Origin: Balamuthia mandrillaris
Taxonomy: Eukaryota > Discosea > Longamoebia > Balamuthiidae
Length of the DNA: 27,500 nucleotides
NCBI GenBank assembly: GCA_031835245.1
Contig: JAVKOQ010000407.1
Location: 5,001 to 32,500, forward strand
Direction of reading: 5' to 3'
The notes beneath the pieces were generated by a model, which made no database searches, was not told the DNA's origin, and saw only the letters and a list, made by a program, of their open reading frames with translations. The translations under genes and the position numbers were made by a program. Shown in pieces: positions 17,665 through 27,428 of this stretch; position 1 is the first letter of the stretch; every line of letters starts with the position of its first letter.

Positions 17665-18642
17665 TTATTTGATGGTGAGGAACTTCTTGGCTCCTGCTGC
17701 ATGACGGAGGGTGTAGAACCGACGGCACTTGCAGTCGGTGCCAACCGCCTTCTCCGACATGACGTACACGTCGCCGTGTTCCAGGAGCAGCTTCACCCTC
17801 TCCCCCACTGGCTTGCAGTCGAGGAACCACTGGTAGTGCAGCGGGATGGCCGCGCCCGTGCGCACGGCCACCACCTTGCAGCGCTCAGCATCGCCGTGGA
17901 ATCCAATGCCGCACTTGGTGATGTCAAAGTAGTAGTTGCCCTCCGCCAGAAGGTCGGCTGCCTTTGGGCCCAGGATCTCCGGCAGAGCACCGCGTACCCT
18001 CTTCAGCAGCGGCAAGTCGTCAAAGGCTACCACCGTGCCCTTACCGTTTGCATAGTCCGCGGACTGGGACTGGTCGGCGAAGCACAGGTTGTGGCGTGCA
18101 CGCTTCTCCACCACACGGCCGTACATCAGCGCCCGGGTGTCCTTCTGCAGCGCCGCCTGTTCAGCGTGGAAGGCATTGACATCGTCCACGATCGCTTCCA
18201 GCCCTCCACGTGCCACCAGCACGTAGGCATCTTGGGCCGGTGGCGTTGGCTTCTTCCGCTTGTCCTTCTTTTCCCCGTTTTCCTCCTTTAGCTTTTTAAC
18301 GGGAACTTCTTCCTCGTCACCGGGCGAAGGCAGGGCCTCGTTGAGATGGTGCAGCTCGACCTTGACCCCTCTCTCCTCGAACCACGCCTTGGCCTTCTGG
18401 AGGTCCTCCAGCGAGAACCCTTCGGTCGCTTTCTCCCCCAGCTTCTGCATGCCGGCGTGGTTCTCGGCCTGATCACCAAACGTGATGGTGAACGTTTCCG
18501 TCATTCGCGGAGTCGTCGTTGGCCTCACCTTCTCCTTCTGCTTCTGCTCCTCCGCCGCCGCTCCACCTCCCTCTCCCTCGCCACCCTTTCTTGCTTCTTC
18601 TCCTTCCCTTTTCCGCTTGCTCCTTACCACGTACGCGTCCAT
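17665..18642 (-). CDS. AlkB-like 2-oxoglutarate/Fe(II) oxygenase-type protein
   Basis: Intronless 325-residue frame starting at MDAYVV (18642). Residues 1-48 are basic and Glu/Gly-rich, with a nuclear-signal-like KRKRE (9-13). Residues 50-105 form a conserved-looking N-terminal module (TFTITFGDQAENHAGMQKLG). A charged linker follows (107-135, with KKDKRKK). The core at about 138-325 contains NYYFDITKCGIGFHGD, in which H249-x-D251 fits the iron-binding HxD of AlkB-like dioxygenases. H314 in TLRHAAG fits the distal iron ligand, with R261 or R313 as candidate oxoglutarate-binding residues. I recall relatives with these motifs in protists and giant viruses, but cannot confirm them here, and no substrate is established to my knowledge. 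Nucleic-acid or protein oxidation/demethylation is inference. It is head to head with the ALC1-like gene across 229 bp. Confidence 0.75.
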   Translation of the reverse strand: MDAYVVRSKRKREGEEARKGGEGEGGGAAAEEQKQKEKVRPTTTPRMTETFTITFGDQAENHAGMQKLGEKATEGFSLEDLQKAKAWFEERGVKVELHHLNEALPSPGDEEEVPVKKLKEENGEKKDKRKKPTPPAQDAYVLVARGGLEAIVDDVNAFHAEQAALQKDTRALMYGRVVEKRARHNLCFADQSQSADYANGKGTVVAFDDLPLLKRVRGALPEILGPKAADLLAEGNYYFDITKCGIGFHGDAERCKVVAVRTGAAIPLHYQWFLDCKPVGERVKLLLEHGDVYVMSEKAVGTDCKCRRFYTLRHAAGAKKFLTIK

Positions 18643-18871
18643 TGTTGTTGTTAACGTTGAAAAAATAAGAAAAGAGCGTTACCTCTTCTTATTTTTTTTT
18701 TGGGATTTCAACAAAGAAACTTTTTCGAAGAAAAATTTGAGCAGATTTTTTTATATTAGGTTCGCAATTCAAAGAGATGAAGATATTAGGGTGATTGCTG
18801 AACATGATTCTTGTCGACGCATCTTTGTATCGCGTCGTCTTGAAAATACACATTGTCCACCGGAAGAAGAG
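18643..18871. promoter_or_regulatory. Candidate bidirectional promoter between AlkB-like and ALC1-like genes
   Basis: 229 bp between the divergent start codons at 18642 (minus) and 18872 (plus). It must hold both transcription starts unless a 5' UTR intron exists. AT-rich, with a T-run near 18691-18700; I recognise no specific factor site. Confidence 0.55.
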
Positions 18872-21800
18872 ATGCGAAGTAACGTTCACGTGAAGGGTCT
18901 CCTGGACTTGGCCGCCCTCTTGAACGAAAGGTTTTATTTTATTTATGTTTATCATGTGCTCCTCTCCCTCCTCCTCCTTTTTTTTTTGATTACTTCCTTT
19001 TTGTTTTTTTTAAAAAAATTTACATTTGATATCAAAAAGCGAGGCGCCTCCTCCTCTGCCACAACCGCCAAACATCACCCATGGGAAGCTGCACGACCAT
19101 CAAAAGGTGGCGCTGGGCTGGCTGGTCGACCTGCACGCCAACCATCGCAGCGGCGGCATCCTGGGGGACGAAATGGGGCTGGGCAAGACGTTGAGCTCCA
19201 TCGCCTTCTTGGCGCACCTCCTGCAGCACGACCTTGCGCAAGGCCCTTTCTGTACGTTCTCATCTCTCTCCACTTTTCTTTTTTTTTTTAATTTTTTTTG
19301 CGTTTTGAACCACTTTTGAAAACAAAAAAAAGAACAAAAAATAATAAAAACACAAAAAAAAAGAACAAAAAAAGAACAAAAAATAATAATAAAAAGAAAA
19401 AATAATTATAAAAAAGAATAAAAAAGAATAAAAAAACACAAAAAAAAAGAAAACAAAAAACAAAACAAAAAACAAAACACCAATAAAAATAATAAAACGA
19501 AAACAAAACTAATAATAACAAAAACATTTTTAAAAAAATACATAGTGGTGGTTGCGCCGTTGAGCACGTTGGAGAATTGGGAGCAAGAGTTTCATCGCTT
19601 TGCGCCTTCCATGCCGGTCCTTCGGTACATGGGCGACAAGGAGGAGCGCCAAGCCATGAGGGACGCTATGATGGAGGAGATTGCTGCCTTACCCCAGAAA
19701 CAGCAAGTACTGCATCATTGAAACCTTTTCCATTGCCCTTCTCTGCTTTATTCTTCTGTGTTTTGGCCTCTTCTCTGCTCACGTCTCTCTTCTTTGATTT
19801 CCTTCTTCTGCTCCTCTCTGTCTCTGTCTCTCTCACTCTCTCTCTCACTCTCTCTCTCTCTCTCTCACTCTCTCTCTCTCTCTCCACTCGTTCTAAAACA
19901 GAAGAATCCATTGTTGGCGAGTTGGACGGTCTTGTTGACGAGTTACGAGTTGATCATCGCAGATGCCGATTTTCTGGGAAGCAAGTTCAAGTGGCAATGT
20001 CTCATCGTGGATGAGGCCCATCGCCTGAAAAACTCCAACTCTGTTCTCTACCAAACCCTTCAAACCCGATACAAGACCGCCTTTCGGCTCTTGTTGACAG
20101 GAACGCCATTACAAAACAGCATCGGGGAGTTATGGTCGCTTTTGCATTTCATCTTACCACATTTGTTCTCTGACGAAGAGGCGTTCAAGAACTACTTTGA
20201 CACTATCGATTGGAAAGCGATGAAGCGAAGACCGGTCGAACGGAACGAAAAAGAAAAGGAAAAAGAAGAAGAGGAAGAGGATGAGAAGGACACAAAGATA
20301 CATGAACTACAATCTATCATTCGACCTTTTTTGCTGCGACGACTGAAATCAAATGTGGACATAAAGCTGCCCAACAAGCGAGAGCTTATTATCTACACAG
20401 GACTGAGTGCGATGCAAAAGAAGTACTACAAATGGCTTTTGACGAAGGATATTGAAAAACTGTCTTTTGCAATGGCTGAAGATAACGAAGAAGAAAAGGA
20501 AAAGGAAAAAGAGGAGGAGGAGGAGGAAGAAAATAGAGGAGGACGACAAAGTAGAAGGAGAAGAGGTGTGACGACAACAACGAAGAGGAAGCCTCGTGGA
20601 AGTAGAGTCAGCTTGATGAACATCATAATGCAGCTTCGGAAGTGTTGCAATCATGTATCTGCTCTCTCTCTCTCGCTCGCTTACTCCCGCTCTTACTCGT
20701 TATTTTCTATGTTTTTCTTTGTTTCAGCCATATCTATTCGACGGAGCGGAACCGGAATTCAACGGAGAGTTCGTGTTGGGAGAGCATCTCATCGAGAACA
20801 GTGGCAAGCTCAGCCTCTTGGACAAGCTTCTGCCCAAGCTGCAAAGCGAAGGCCACAAAGTGCTGCTCTTCTCCCAAATGACACGAATGTTGGACATAGT
20901 TCAGGACTACCTTCACATGCGCGGCTTTGCCTACGAACGTTTGGACGGTTCCGTTCGAGGAGAAGAAAGATACATGGCCATCGAAAGTTTCAAGAGCGAC
21001 TCTGAATCCTTTATCTTTTTGTTGAGCACTCGAGCAGGTGGGCTTGGTCTGAACTTGACCGCGGCTGACACGGTGATCTTTTTGGATTGCGATTGGAATC
21101 CACAGACGGACTTGCAGGCGGAGGCTCGTGTGCATCGCATTGGACAGACTAAAGAAGTCACTGTCATTCGTCTGGTCACCAAGTTTACTGTTGAAGGTAT
21201 AACTTCTGTTTTATTCTTCTTCTTCGTTCTTGTTGTTCTCTCTGTGCTTCACTCATTCATTCATTTTAAAAACAAAACATAAAGAGGTCATTTTGCAAAG
21301 AGCGCTTCGAAAACTGCAACTCAGCAATTCAGTGATAGAAGAAGGCAAGTTCTCATTGGATTTAGGGAACCAAGCAAAAGAACAAGAAGAGACGCCTCAG
21401 CAACTCTTCGAAGTGATCAAATACGGTCTTTCCAGCATCATAAGTGACGATGAAGCCTCTTCCTCTGTTCCTCATCCAGATGAAGACATTGACGCTATTC
21501 TTGCTCGTTCTTCACACGAGCTTAGCCAAGAAACAACAGAAGCGTTGGTGGAAGCAGAAAAAGAAGCGTTTTACTCTCCGACCGCTGCTTCGTCTCTGCG
21601 AGACACACAAACTCAAACGCAAATGTTAAGCATGGCTGAAGTGGATGAAAATATCACGTTGGAAAGAGGAGATGACTCGAACAACATTTACTACTTTGAG
21701 GGGCATGATTATACGGAGGAGACGAAGAAAGCGGATGCACAGGCCATCAACGACTTGTTTCTTCTTCATCACAGAAAGAAGAGTGCGGCGACAAGCGAGA

Positions 21801-22863
21801 TGGAAGGAGAGTCCTCTCGTGACAGTCGTCAGGTTTGTTCTTTTGTTTTGCTGCTTCTTTCTCTGTTTCTTCTTGTTCTTATTCTTCTTCTTCTTCTTCT
21901 TCTTCTCTCTTTGTCAAAAAACAAATGTTAATGATAACCGGTGAACTAGTTTAATCTGAGAGGACGAACCGTAGCTTTCTCACGAGAAGAACAACAAACA
22001 AGACAATCTCAACTGCGACAGCAAAGAAAGCTTAAAAAATGGCAAGCCAACAACTACACCTCTACCTCCATTCCATTAGAAGCCGGCGTTGCTCCTTACT
22101 TTGCTCCTAGTGCTAATCTTCCTGAGGCTCTTCAATTCCACATCTTAGAAACTCTATCCAAAGAAGAACGTGGAGAAGAAGGAGAAGAGGAAGAACAAGA
22201 AGAAAAGGCAGAAGAAGAGAACGACATTCATTTCTTAATTGGAGATGTGACTGACCCGCAATCACCTAGAGTACACACAACGAAAGATGAAGAAGGAGAA
22301 GACAACCAAGTAAACGCACTAGTAGTTGTTTGTCTGGATGATTCAGGTCACTGGAATCCCTCTCATGGCTTATTCGCTGCATTAGATGCTCTCTCTCCGA
22401 AAGTCAGAGAAACCTACGAGGCGGCAGCTGCCAACGATGATTTGGCTTTGGGAGACTTTCATCTCGTTCCTTTCCCAGTGGCAAAGTTTAGCAATATCAA
22501 CAATCGACAGACAGAAGAACGAGCTGAAGTAGAAGGAGACCGCGAAGAAACATTTGGTGGGTTTACATTTGTGGGATTTGTGGTGGCGCAGAAGAGGAAG
22601 AAAGGAGTTGTTTCAGGGATTGACTTTGTAGCGCTGACGAAGGCTTTGGAGAAAGTTGCTAGGATTGCACGCCTTCTTTCTGGTATGTTTTTTTTTAAGA
22701 CCTGTGTTCTCTTTTTCTTGTTTTAACTTTCTCGCGGGAAAAAAAGCTGGCGTACATATCCCACGAATTGGAGCAACAAGAGGAGGCCATTCAGACTGGT
22801 ACTCTGCAGAGCGCAGCGTACGCAAGGCCTTGGTCATGGCTGGCATTCCGACCTACGTGTACT

Positions 22864-22904
<41 letters not shown>

Positions 22905-23595
22905 TCTTGTTTTTTCTGGTTCCTTTCTCATTTGTTAAAAAGGTATTATTACAAGCGACATTCTCGTGGCAGAAACATCAAACGAAGAAGACAAAGCTGG
23001 ACAGCACATGATGATGAAAGTGAAGGAGGACCTTCCAATACCGAACAAGACTCACCACAGCATAAACACCCAAACAGAGAAGTTGATGAACAACATCAAC
23101 ACCATCATTCTTCGAAGAAAGCAAAACACGAGCGACCTTCAAACGAGGAAGGAGGAGATGATTCTTTATTGTTTTCATCGTTGCTTATTTATTTTCACAA
23201 AGTGGGACAACGCTTCGACGAACTCCAAAAGGGCGTTTTAGCATATCCTTTCTTTTCTTTTTCTCTCTATCTTTTTGTTTCTTGCTCCAGCCATTCTTTT
23301 CTTTGACTGTTGTTCGAATTACTAATGGGGGAGAAGTTCAACCTTCATTTAATGGAAATGTGACGCACATTGTAACCTCATTGACCGCTCCGGATGCGGT
23401 TCGTTTATTAACTTTCGCTCTTTCTTCTTGCTATTTCTTCCACGCTTCTTTCTCATTTCATCTTCCTTCTCAAACAAGGCCATAACAAGAGCTAAAGATT
23501 TGCACGACTCGGTGGAGGTGGTGTCCCATCGCTGGATTGCGGACTCCATCCAACAAGCGCAGTTGCTTCCTACTCACGCCTACCTCTTGAAATGA
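18872..23595 (+). CDS. ALC1/CHD1L-like SNF2 chromatin remodeler with macro and BRCT domains
   Basis: Eleven exons: 18872-18930, 19040-19251, 19546-19706, 19902-20654, 20728-21196, 21285-21832, 21950-22682, 22747-22858, 22943-23234, 23291-23398 and 23479-23595. They total 3564 nt (1187 residues), all GT-AG and in phase. The ATPase has GDEMGLGKT (62-70), [14 protein letters not shown] (181-184), [29 protein letters not shown] and HRIGQ. It then follows CHD1L closely: [11 protein letters not shown], a linker with [11 protein letters not shown] matching CHD1L's RKRVLSPEE regulatory linker, and KKWQANNY. The macro domain runs from about 827 to 1020 ([39 protein letters not shown]). CHD1L's macro domain binds poly(ADP-ribose) and holds the motor inactive until PARP signals damage. 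The last ~90 residues resemble a BRCT domain ([18 protein letters not shown]), which human CHD1L lacks. Two acidic/basic insertions sit in exon 4. Confidence 0.93.
19252..19545. repeat. A-rich low-complexity second intron of the ALC1-like gene
   Basis: A short T-rich start is followed by about 200 bp of AAAAAC/AAAAAG/AATAAT-type sequence. It is the main exception to the sense-strand pyrimidine pattern of introns in this window. Confidence 0.8.
19815..19885. repeat. (CT)n tract in intron 3 of the ALC1-like gene
   Basis: Imperfect CT dinucleotide array on the sense strand shortly before the exon 4 acceptor. Confidence 0.9.
22863..22905. repeat. (CT)n tract in intron 8 of the ALC1-like gene
   Basis: Nearly perfect CT run directly after the donor site GTACTT. 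Confidence 0.9.
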
Positions 23596-24075
23596 CCACC
23601 AGCTCTTCTTTTCTCTCTCTCCTCTTCGTTTCCTCTCAAGCCCTCTGCTCTCCTCCCCGCTCTCGCCTCTCTCATCTCCTCTCTCATTGCTCAAACCTTC
23701 TCTCTCGTCCTCTCTCTTGTCCTGTATCCTCTCTTGTCTCCTATCCTCTCTCTTGTCTCATATCCTCTCTCTCGTCCTGTATCTTCTCTTGTCTCATGTC
23801 CTCTCTCCTATCCTGTGCCATCTTGTCTCCTATCCTCACTCGTGTCCTGTATCCTCTCTTCTCTCCTGTCCTCTCTCTTCTCCCGATCGATCGCTTACGT
23901 CATTCAAATTGCCAAAAAAAAACCCGATATTGTCGACAGAAAATTTATATTGCAAAACGCGAAAAGCAAATTTGTTGATTCATTTCATTTTGTTTTTTTG
24001 TTTTGTTGAGGAGAAAAAAAAAACCGTGACGGCCGATTTCTTTCTTCCATCTCGAAAACAGAATTATACAAGAGG
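23596..24075. other. Spacer with degenerate pyrimidine repeats
   Basis: No gene. About 23640-23885 is a degenerate tandem array of units like TCTCTTGTCTCCTATCCTC on the plus strand, immediately after the remodeler's stop codon. The remainder is AT-rich and should contain the promoter of the LIM gene. Confidence 0.7.
23640..23885 (+). repeat. Degenerate pyrimidine tandem repeat downstream of the ALC1-like gene
   Basis: Roughly 20-24 bp units built from CTCTCTTGTC, CTGTATC and CTATCCT pieces. Frames through it read as Ser/Leu/Pro/Cys repeats on all three plus-strand frames and are not genes. Confidence 0.8.
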
Positions 24076-25436
24076 ATGACTTTGGTAGGTTTTCACGTTT
24101 CTCGCGCTCTTTTTTCTCTTTGTTCTTTCTCTATCTCGTTCGCGTGCTGATCGTATCGTGTTTCTTTCTTTCGCGCACGCACAACCGAGCAGAAAACAGA
24201 GGTAGACGCGATTCGCACCGAATTGCTGAGCATCAAGAAAGAGCTCGAAACTCTGAAACTTCAGGTACCCGGTTGAACTTTATTTTTATTTTATTTTTTG
24301 TTTTGTTTGGGTGTGTTTGTTGCGTTGGCGGCGAAGCACGAGGTGTTTTTTTTTTTTCCATCACAGCATCAAAAAAACAAAACAAAAAAAAAAAGAGAGA
24401 GAGTGAATGTAATTCAATCCACTTTTTGTTTTTTTTTTGATGGCTTTTTGGGGTTAAAAAAAACGCCTCATCATTTAGACAGAAACAAAAGCTGTAAAAT
24501 CTGAACTTCTTGACATTCAAAAGGGAGTGGAAGAGCTGAAGAAGGTGTGTTTGTTTTGTTTTTTCTTCGGTGTGGAGAACTGTTGGACTCCTCTTACTTT
24601 TGGCGGAGAGTTTTTTCTTTATAAACAAAAAGTGAGAGAAACCAGGAGAGCGTTGTTGTTGTTTTTTTCGATGAGAGACGGTCAGTACCACGAACACAAA
24701 CTCATCTTCTAATTCTTTCTATGTTCTTCTTCTTTACTTCTCCTTCCTTTCCTCTCTTCTCTTTTCCCGTTTACTTTCCTTGCTGCTCTTCTGCTCGTCT
24801 GCTTTTTTATTCAAACCAAAAACACAGAAGAGCGCACCCGCTTCCTCGCCCTCTGCTCCTGCTGCCGCTTCTTCTGCACCGAAGCCAGCAGCAACCGCTG
24901 CTCCCACAAAGGCTGCGCCGGCTGCCGCTGCCCCTGCAGCAACCAAAGCAGCTGCCCCATCCGCTAAACCCAGGGTTCGTTTTGTGCTTCTTTCTTTTTC
25001 TCCTTTCTTCTTTCTTGTTGTTTCTTTCTTTCTCTCTTTAGGCTTCTTCATTTCACATTCTTCCTTCTTCCTTCCTTCTCCTTTCTTCCATTCCCATTCC
25101 CATTCCCATTCCCATTCCCATTCCTATTCCCATTCCATAACCCACCCTTTGTTTCTCTTACAATATCAAAAGTTTGGAGGAGGTGGCACCAAGTGCGCAG
25201 CCTGCAACAAGACCGTCTACTCCACGGAAGAGTTCAAAGCGATGGAAAAGACTTGGCATAAACCCTGTTTCCGTTGCGCCAGCTGCAACGTCATGCTGCA
25301 GCAAACCAACTATCATGCCTTTGAAGGTTTGTTTCTTTGTGCCCCTTTTTCGGTTCCTGCTGACTGTTTTCTGCAAATAAAAGATCAACCCTACTGTAAA
25401 GCTCATTATGTGGAGAAGGCTGGTGGAAGGATTTAA
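24076..25436 (+). CDS. Coiled-coil and single LIM-domain protein
   Basis: Six exons: 24076-24084, 24193-24264, 24479-24544, 24828-24974, 25173-25326 and 25384-25436. They total 501 nt (166 residues), in phase with GT-AG introns. The first coding exon is only nine bases (M-T-L). Residues about 4-49 form a heptad-rich coiled coil (EVDAIRTELLSIKKELETLK, then SELLDIQKGVEELKK). Residues 50-98 are an Ala/Pro/Lys-rich linker. A complete LIM zinc-binding set follows: C106, C109, H127, C130, C133, C136, C154 and H157, with spacing C-x2-C-x17-H-x2-C-x2-C-x2-C-x17-C-x2-H. LIM domains bind protein partners, often on actin structures; small LIM proteins of amoebae act in the cytoskeleton, which is the likely but unproven role here. 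The coiled coil suggests it dimerises. It is convergent with the ketopantoate reductase gene. Confidence 0.85.
25088..25137 (+). repeat. (CATTCC)n hexamer array in intron 4 of the LIM gene
   Basis: About eight units of CATTCC with one CTATTCC variant, on the sense strand within a pyrimidine-rich intron. Confidence 0.9.
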
Positions 25437-25569
25437 AAGAAAGCATGCAAACATCTTTTCTTTTAAGCCACGTTGTACTTCATTCATTAACTGCAACTAA
25501 AATCATGTTCTAAACATTCTCTCTTTCTCTTTTCTCTGTTCTCTTTTTCAAATTCTTTACTTCTACTGT
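25437..25569. other. Spacer between convergent LIM and ketopantoate reductase genes
   Basis: Shared 3' region of two convergent genes; it must hold both polyadenylation signals in 133 bp. Confidence 0.6.
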
Positions 25570-27428
25570 TCAGAAAAACATCTTATACACGAAGAAAGCA
25601 ACAAACAAGAGCACAACGAAGAAGAACAACCTTTGCCTCCGTTCTTCCTCCCTCAAATCCTTTCCTGTGGTCAACTTGTAGAGTTTCTCCGGAGGAATTC
25701 TTGGGGAGCCCTCCGCCTTTCTCTCGGCCTCTTTGATGAGAGCGACGACGCGTTCGTTGACAGGAGTTGCGATACCTTTGAGTTTGGCCAAGCGAATGAT
25801 CTCTCCGTTGAGAAAGTCTATTTCGGTCGTTCTTTTTCGTTCCAAGTCTTCCCACTAGGTTTTTTTTTTTGGTTCCAGTCAGAGAGAAGAGAAGAGAAGA
25901 GAAGAGAAGAGAAGAGAAGAGAAGAGAAGAGAAGAGAAGAGAAGAGAAGAGAAGAGAAGAGAAGAGAAGAGAAGAGAAGAGAAGAGAAGAGAAGAGAGGA
26001 GAAGAGAAGAGAAGAGAAGAGAAGAGAAGAGAACGATGAAGAGAAGAGAAGAGAAGAGAAGAGAAGAAAGAGAAGAGAAGGAAGAGAACGATGAAGAGAA
26101 GAGAAGAAAAAGAAAAGAAAAGAAAAGAAACGACAAAGAAGGAAAAGACAAACCGCAGAACCATGAGCACGAGAGCTCATTCGGACTGGCATGATGAGAT
26201 TGTAGAGCCAATCCGGAAGGGACAACAACGTAGGCAGCAAACTAGGCACCAACAAACCGATTCGCACCGTCTTTATATGGTGGGCGTTCAACACTTGCAG
26301 GGCTTCTCGTTGACAGGCGGCAAATACTTTTCTTTTTGTGTTTGTAAATGATGTTACACAAAGAAGAACAAACAATAAAACACAAAGCAAGTAAGAAAAA
26401 CAAACCTATACCCTCTTGTCTTCAGCTCTTGTTTCAGCGGAACGCCAGAGAGTGCCTGCACCGCATTGTTCAGATTCAACAGCAGCTTTGACCACTTGGT
26501 GGCTATGATATCGGTCGTTGTGGCCACTTCCAAACCCGCTTCTTTGATCTTCCTCACCAATTCGTTTACTTTGGCGTTTGCCTCATCGCTGGACGACGAG
26601 GAGGAAGCTGACTTTTCGATGACGATTGGATTGGTGGTGCCTTTGTGGAAAGTGGCTCCCTTCTCCCAAACAACATTGAAGCCCACCATTCCTAGAGTTT
26701 GTTGTTTGATGTTAAGAAAAGAAACAAAGAACGATCCCTCTTCTCTGGAGAAGAGAGAAAAGAGAGGAGAGAAACGAGCGGAGAGAGGAGAGAGCAGAGA
26801 GCAGAGAGCAGAGAGAGGAGAGAAAAGAGGGAAGAGAAGAGGAAAGAGAGAAGAGAGAGCAGAGAGACATGGAATACCTTGAAGAACGGTGTGTTGTGGA
26901 AGTTCTTGTTTGACGACGGACATGTCAAAGACGCCGTTTTGGAGAATTACAATTGTCGTTGTTGTTGGCACATTCGCTGTTTTTGTTGTTTGGTATTTTT
27001 GTTTTGTTAAACGGAGAAGAAGAAAGAAGAAAGAAGAAAGGAAGAAAGAGAAAGAAGAAAAGAAGAAAGAAGAAAGGAAGAAATGAAGGAAGAAACAAGA
27101 AGAAAGAAGCAGGCAAAAGAGTGTTACCTTTGGCCAAAGCAAGAGCCACGTCATGAGTATCTTTGGCCTTCACAGTGACCAACACAAAGTCCCTGTCCCG
27201 CAGGCACTCCTCCGTCATCTCCGTCGCCACTCGCAGGGGGAACCGATCGCGGTCCACGAGGACCGCCTCCTCCTCGTCCAAGGTGGAGAGGCGAATGCCG
27301 CCGTTCCTGTCTACCTCCTCTCTGAGATAAGCGCGGCCGATGAGCACGACATCGCAGCCGGCGTGGTAGCACAGGGCGCCACCCACGAAGCAACCGATCG
27401 AGCCCGCTCCCACGATGGCCACTTTCAT
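25570..27428 (-). CDS. 2-dehydropantoate 2-reductase (ketopantoate reductase) with C-terminal hydrophobic tail
   Basis: Exons 27428-27128, 26976-26878, 26691-26406, 26331-26154 and 25854-25570 total 1149 nt (382 residues), all in phase with GT-AG introns. The start MKVAIVGAGSIG places the NADPH-binding GxGxxG at residues 7-12, as in PanE/ApbA enzymes. Further family signatures are VKAKDT, ILQNGV near 115-120, GMVGFNVV (134-141) and KWSKLLLNLNNA, with K202 matching the catalytic lysine. E299 in TTEIDFLNGE matches the conserved C-terminal glutamate. The enzyme reduces ketopantoate to pantoate, a step to pantothenate and coenzyme A. The protein is longer than bacterial enzymes (~300): a basic stretch is followed by about 19 hydrophobic residues (364-382) at the very end, resembling a tail anchor. 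Other members of the superfamily act on different 2-oxoacids, so exact substrate is not certain. Introns are crowded with purine repeats. Confidence 0.88.
25881..26032. repeat. (GAGAA)n pentanucleotide array in the last intron of the reductase gene
   Basis: About 30 nearly perfect units with one variant, followed to 26130 by degenerate GAGAA/GAAAA sequence. The sense strand is (TTCTC)n. Frames across it read Ser/Leu/Phe or Arg/Glu repeats and are not genes. Confidence 0.95.
26735..26870. repeat. GA-rich tract in intron 2 of the reductase gene
   Basis: Imperfect GAGAGGAGAGAGCAGA-type purine array; pyrimidines on the sense strand. Confidence 0.85.
27012..27112. repeat. GAA/GAAA-rich tract in intron 1 of the reductase gene
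   Basis: Imperfect AGAAG/AAAGA purine array; pyrimidines on the sense strand. Confidence 0.85.

Noticed and set aside
17548-18291. Plus-strand frame of 247 codons
   Set aside because: It is antisense to the AlkB-like coding sequence, which has clear motifs on the minus strand.
23592-24079. Three overlapping Ser/Leu-rich plus-strand frames
   Set aside because: All three frames are open only because the sequence is a pyrimidine tandem repeat.
25583-26170. Long Ser/Leu/Phe-repeat frame
   Set aside because: It crosses the GAGAA array in an intron of the reductase gene.
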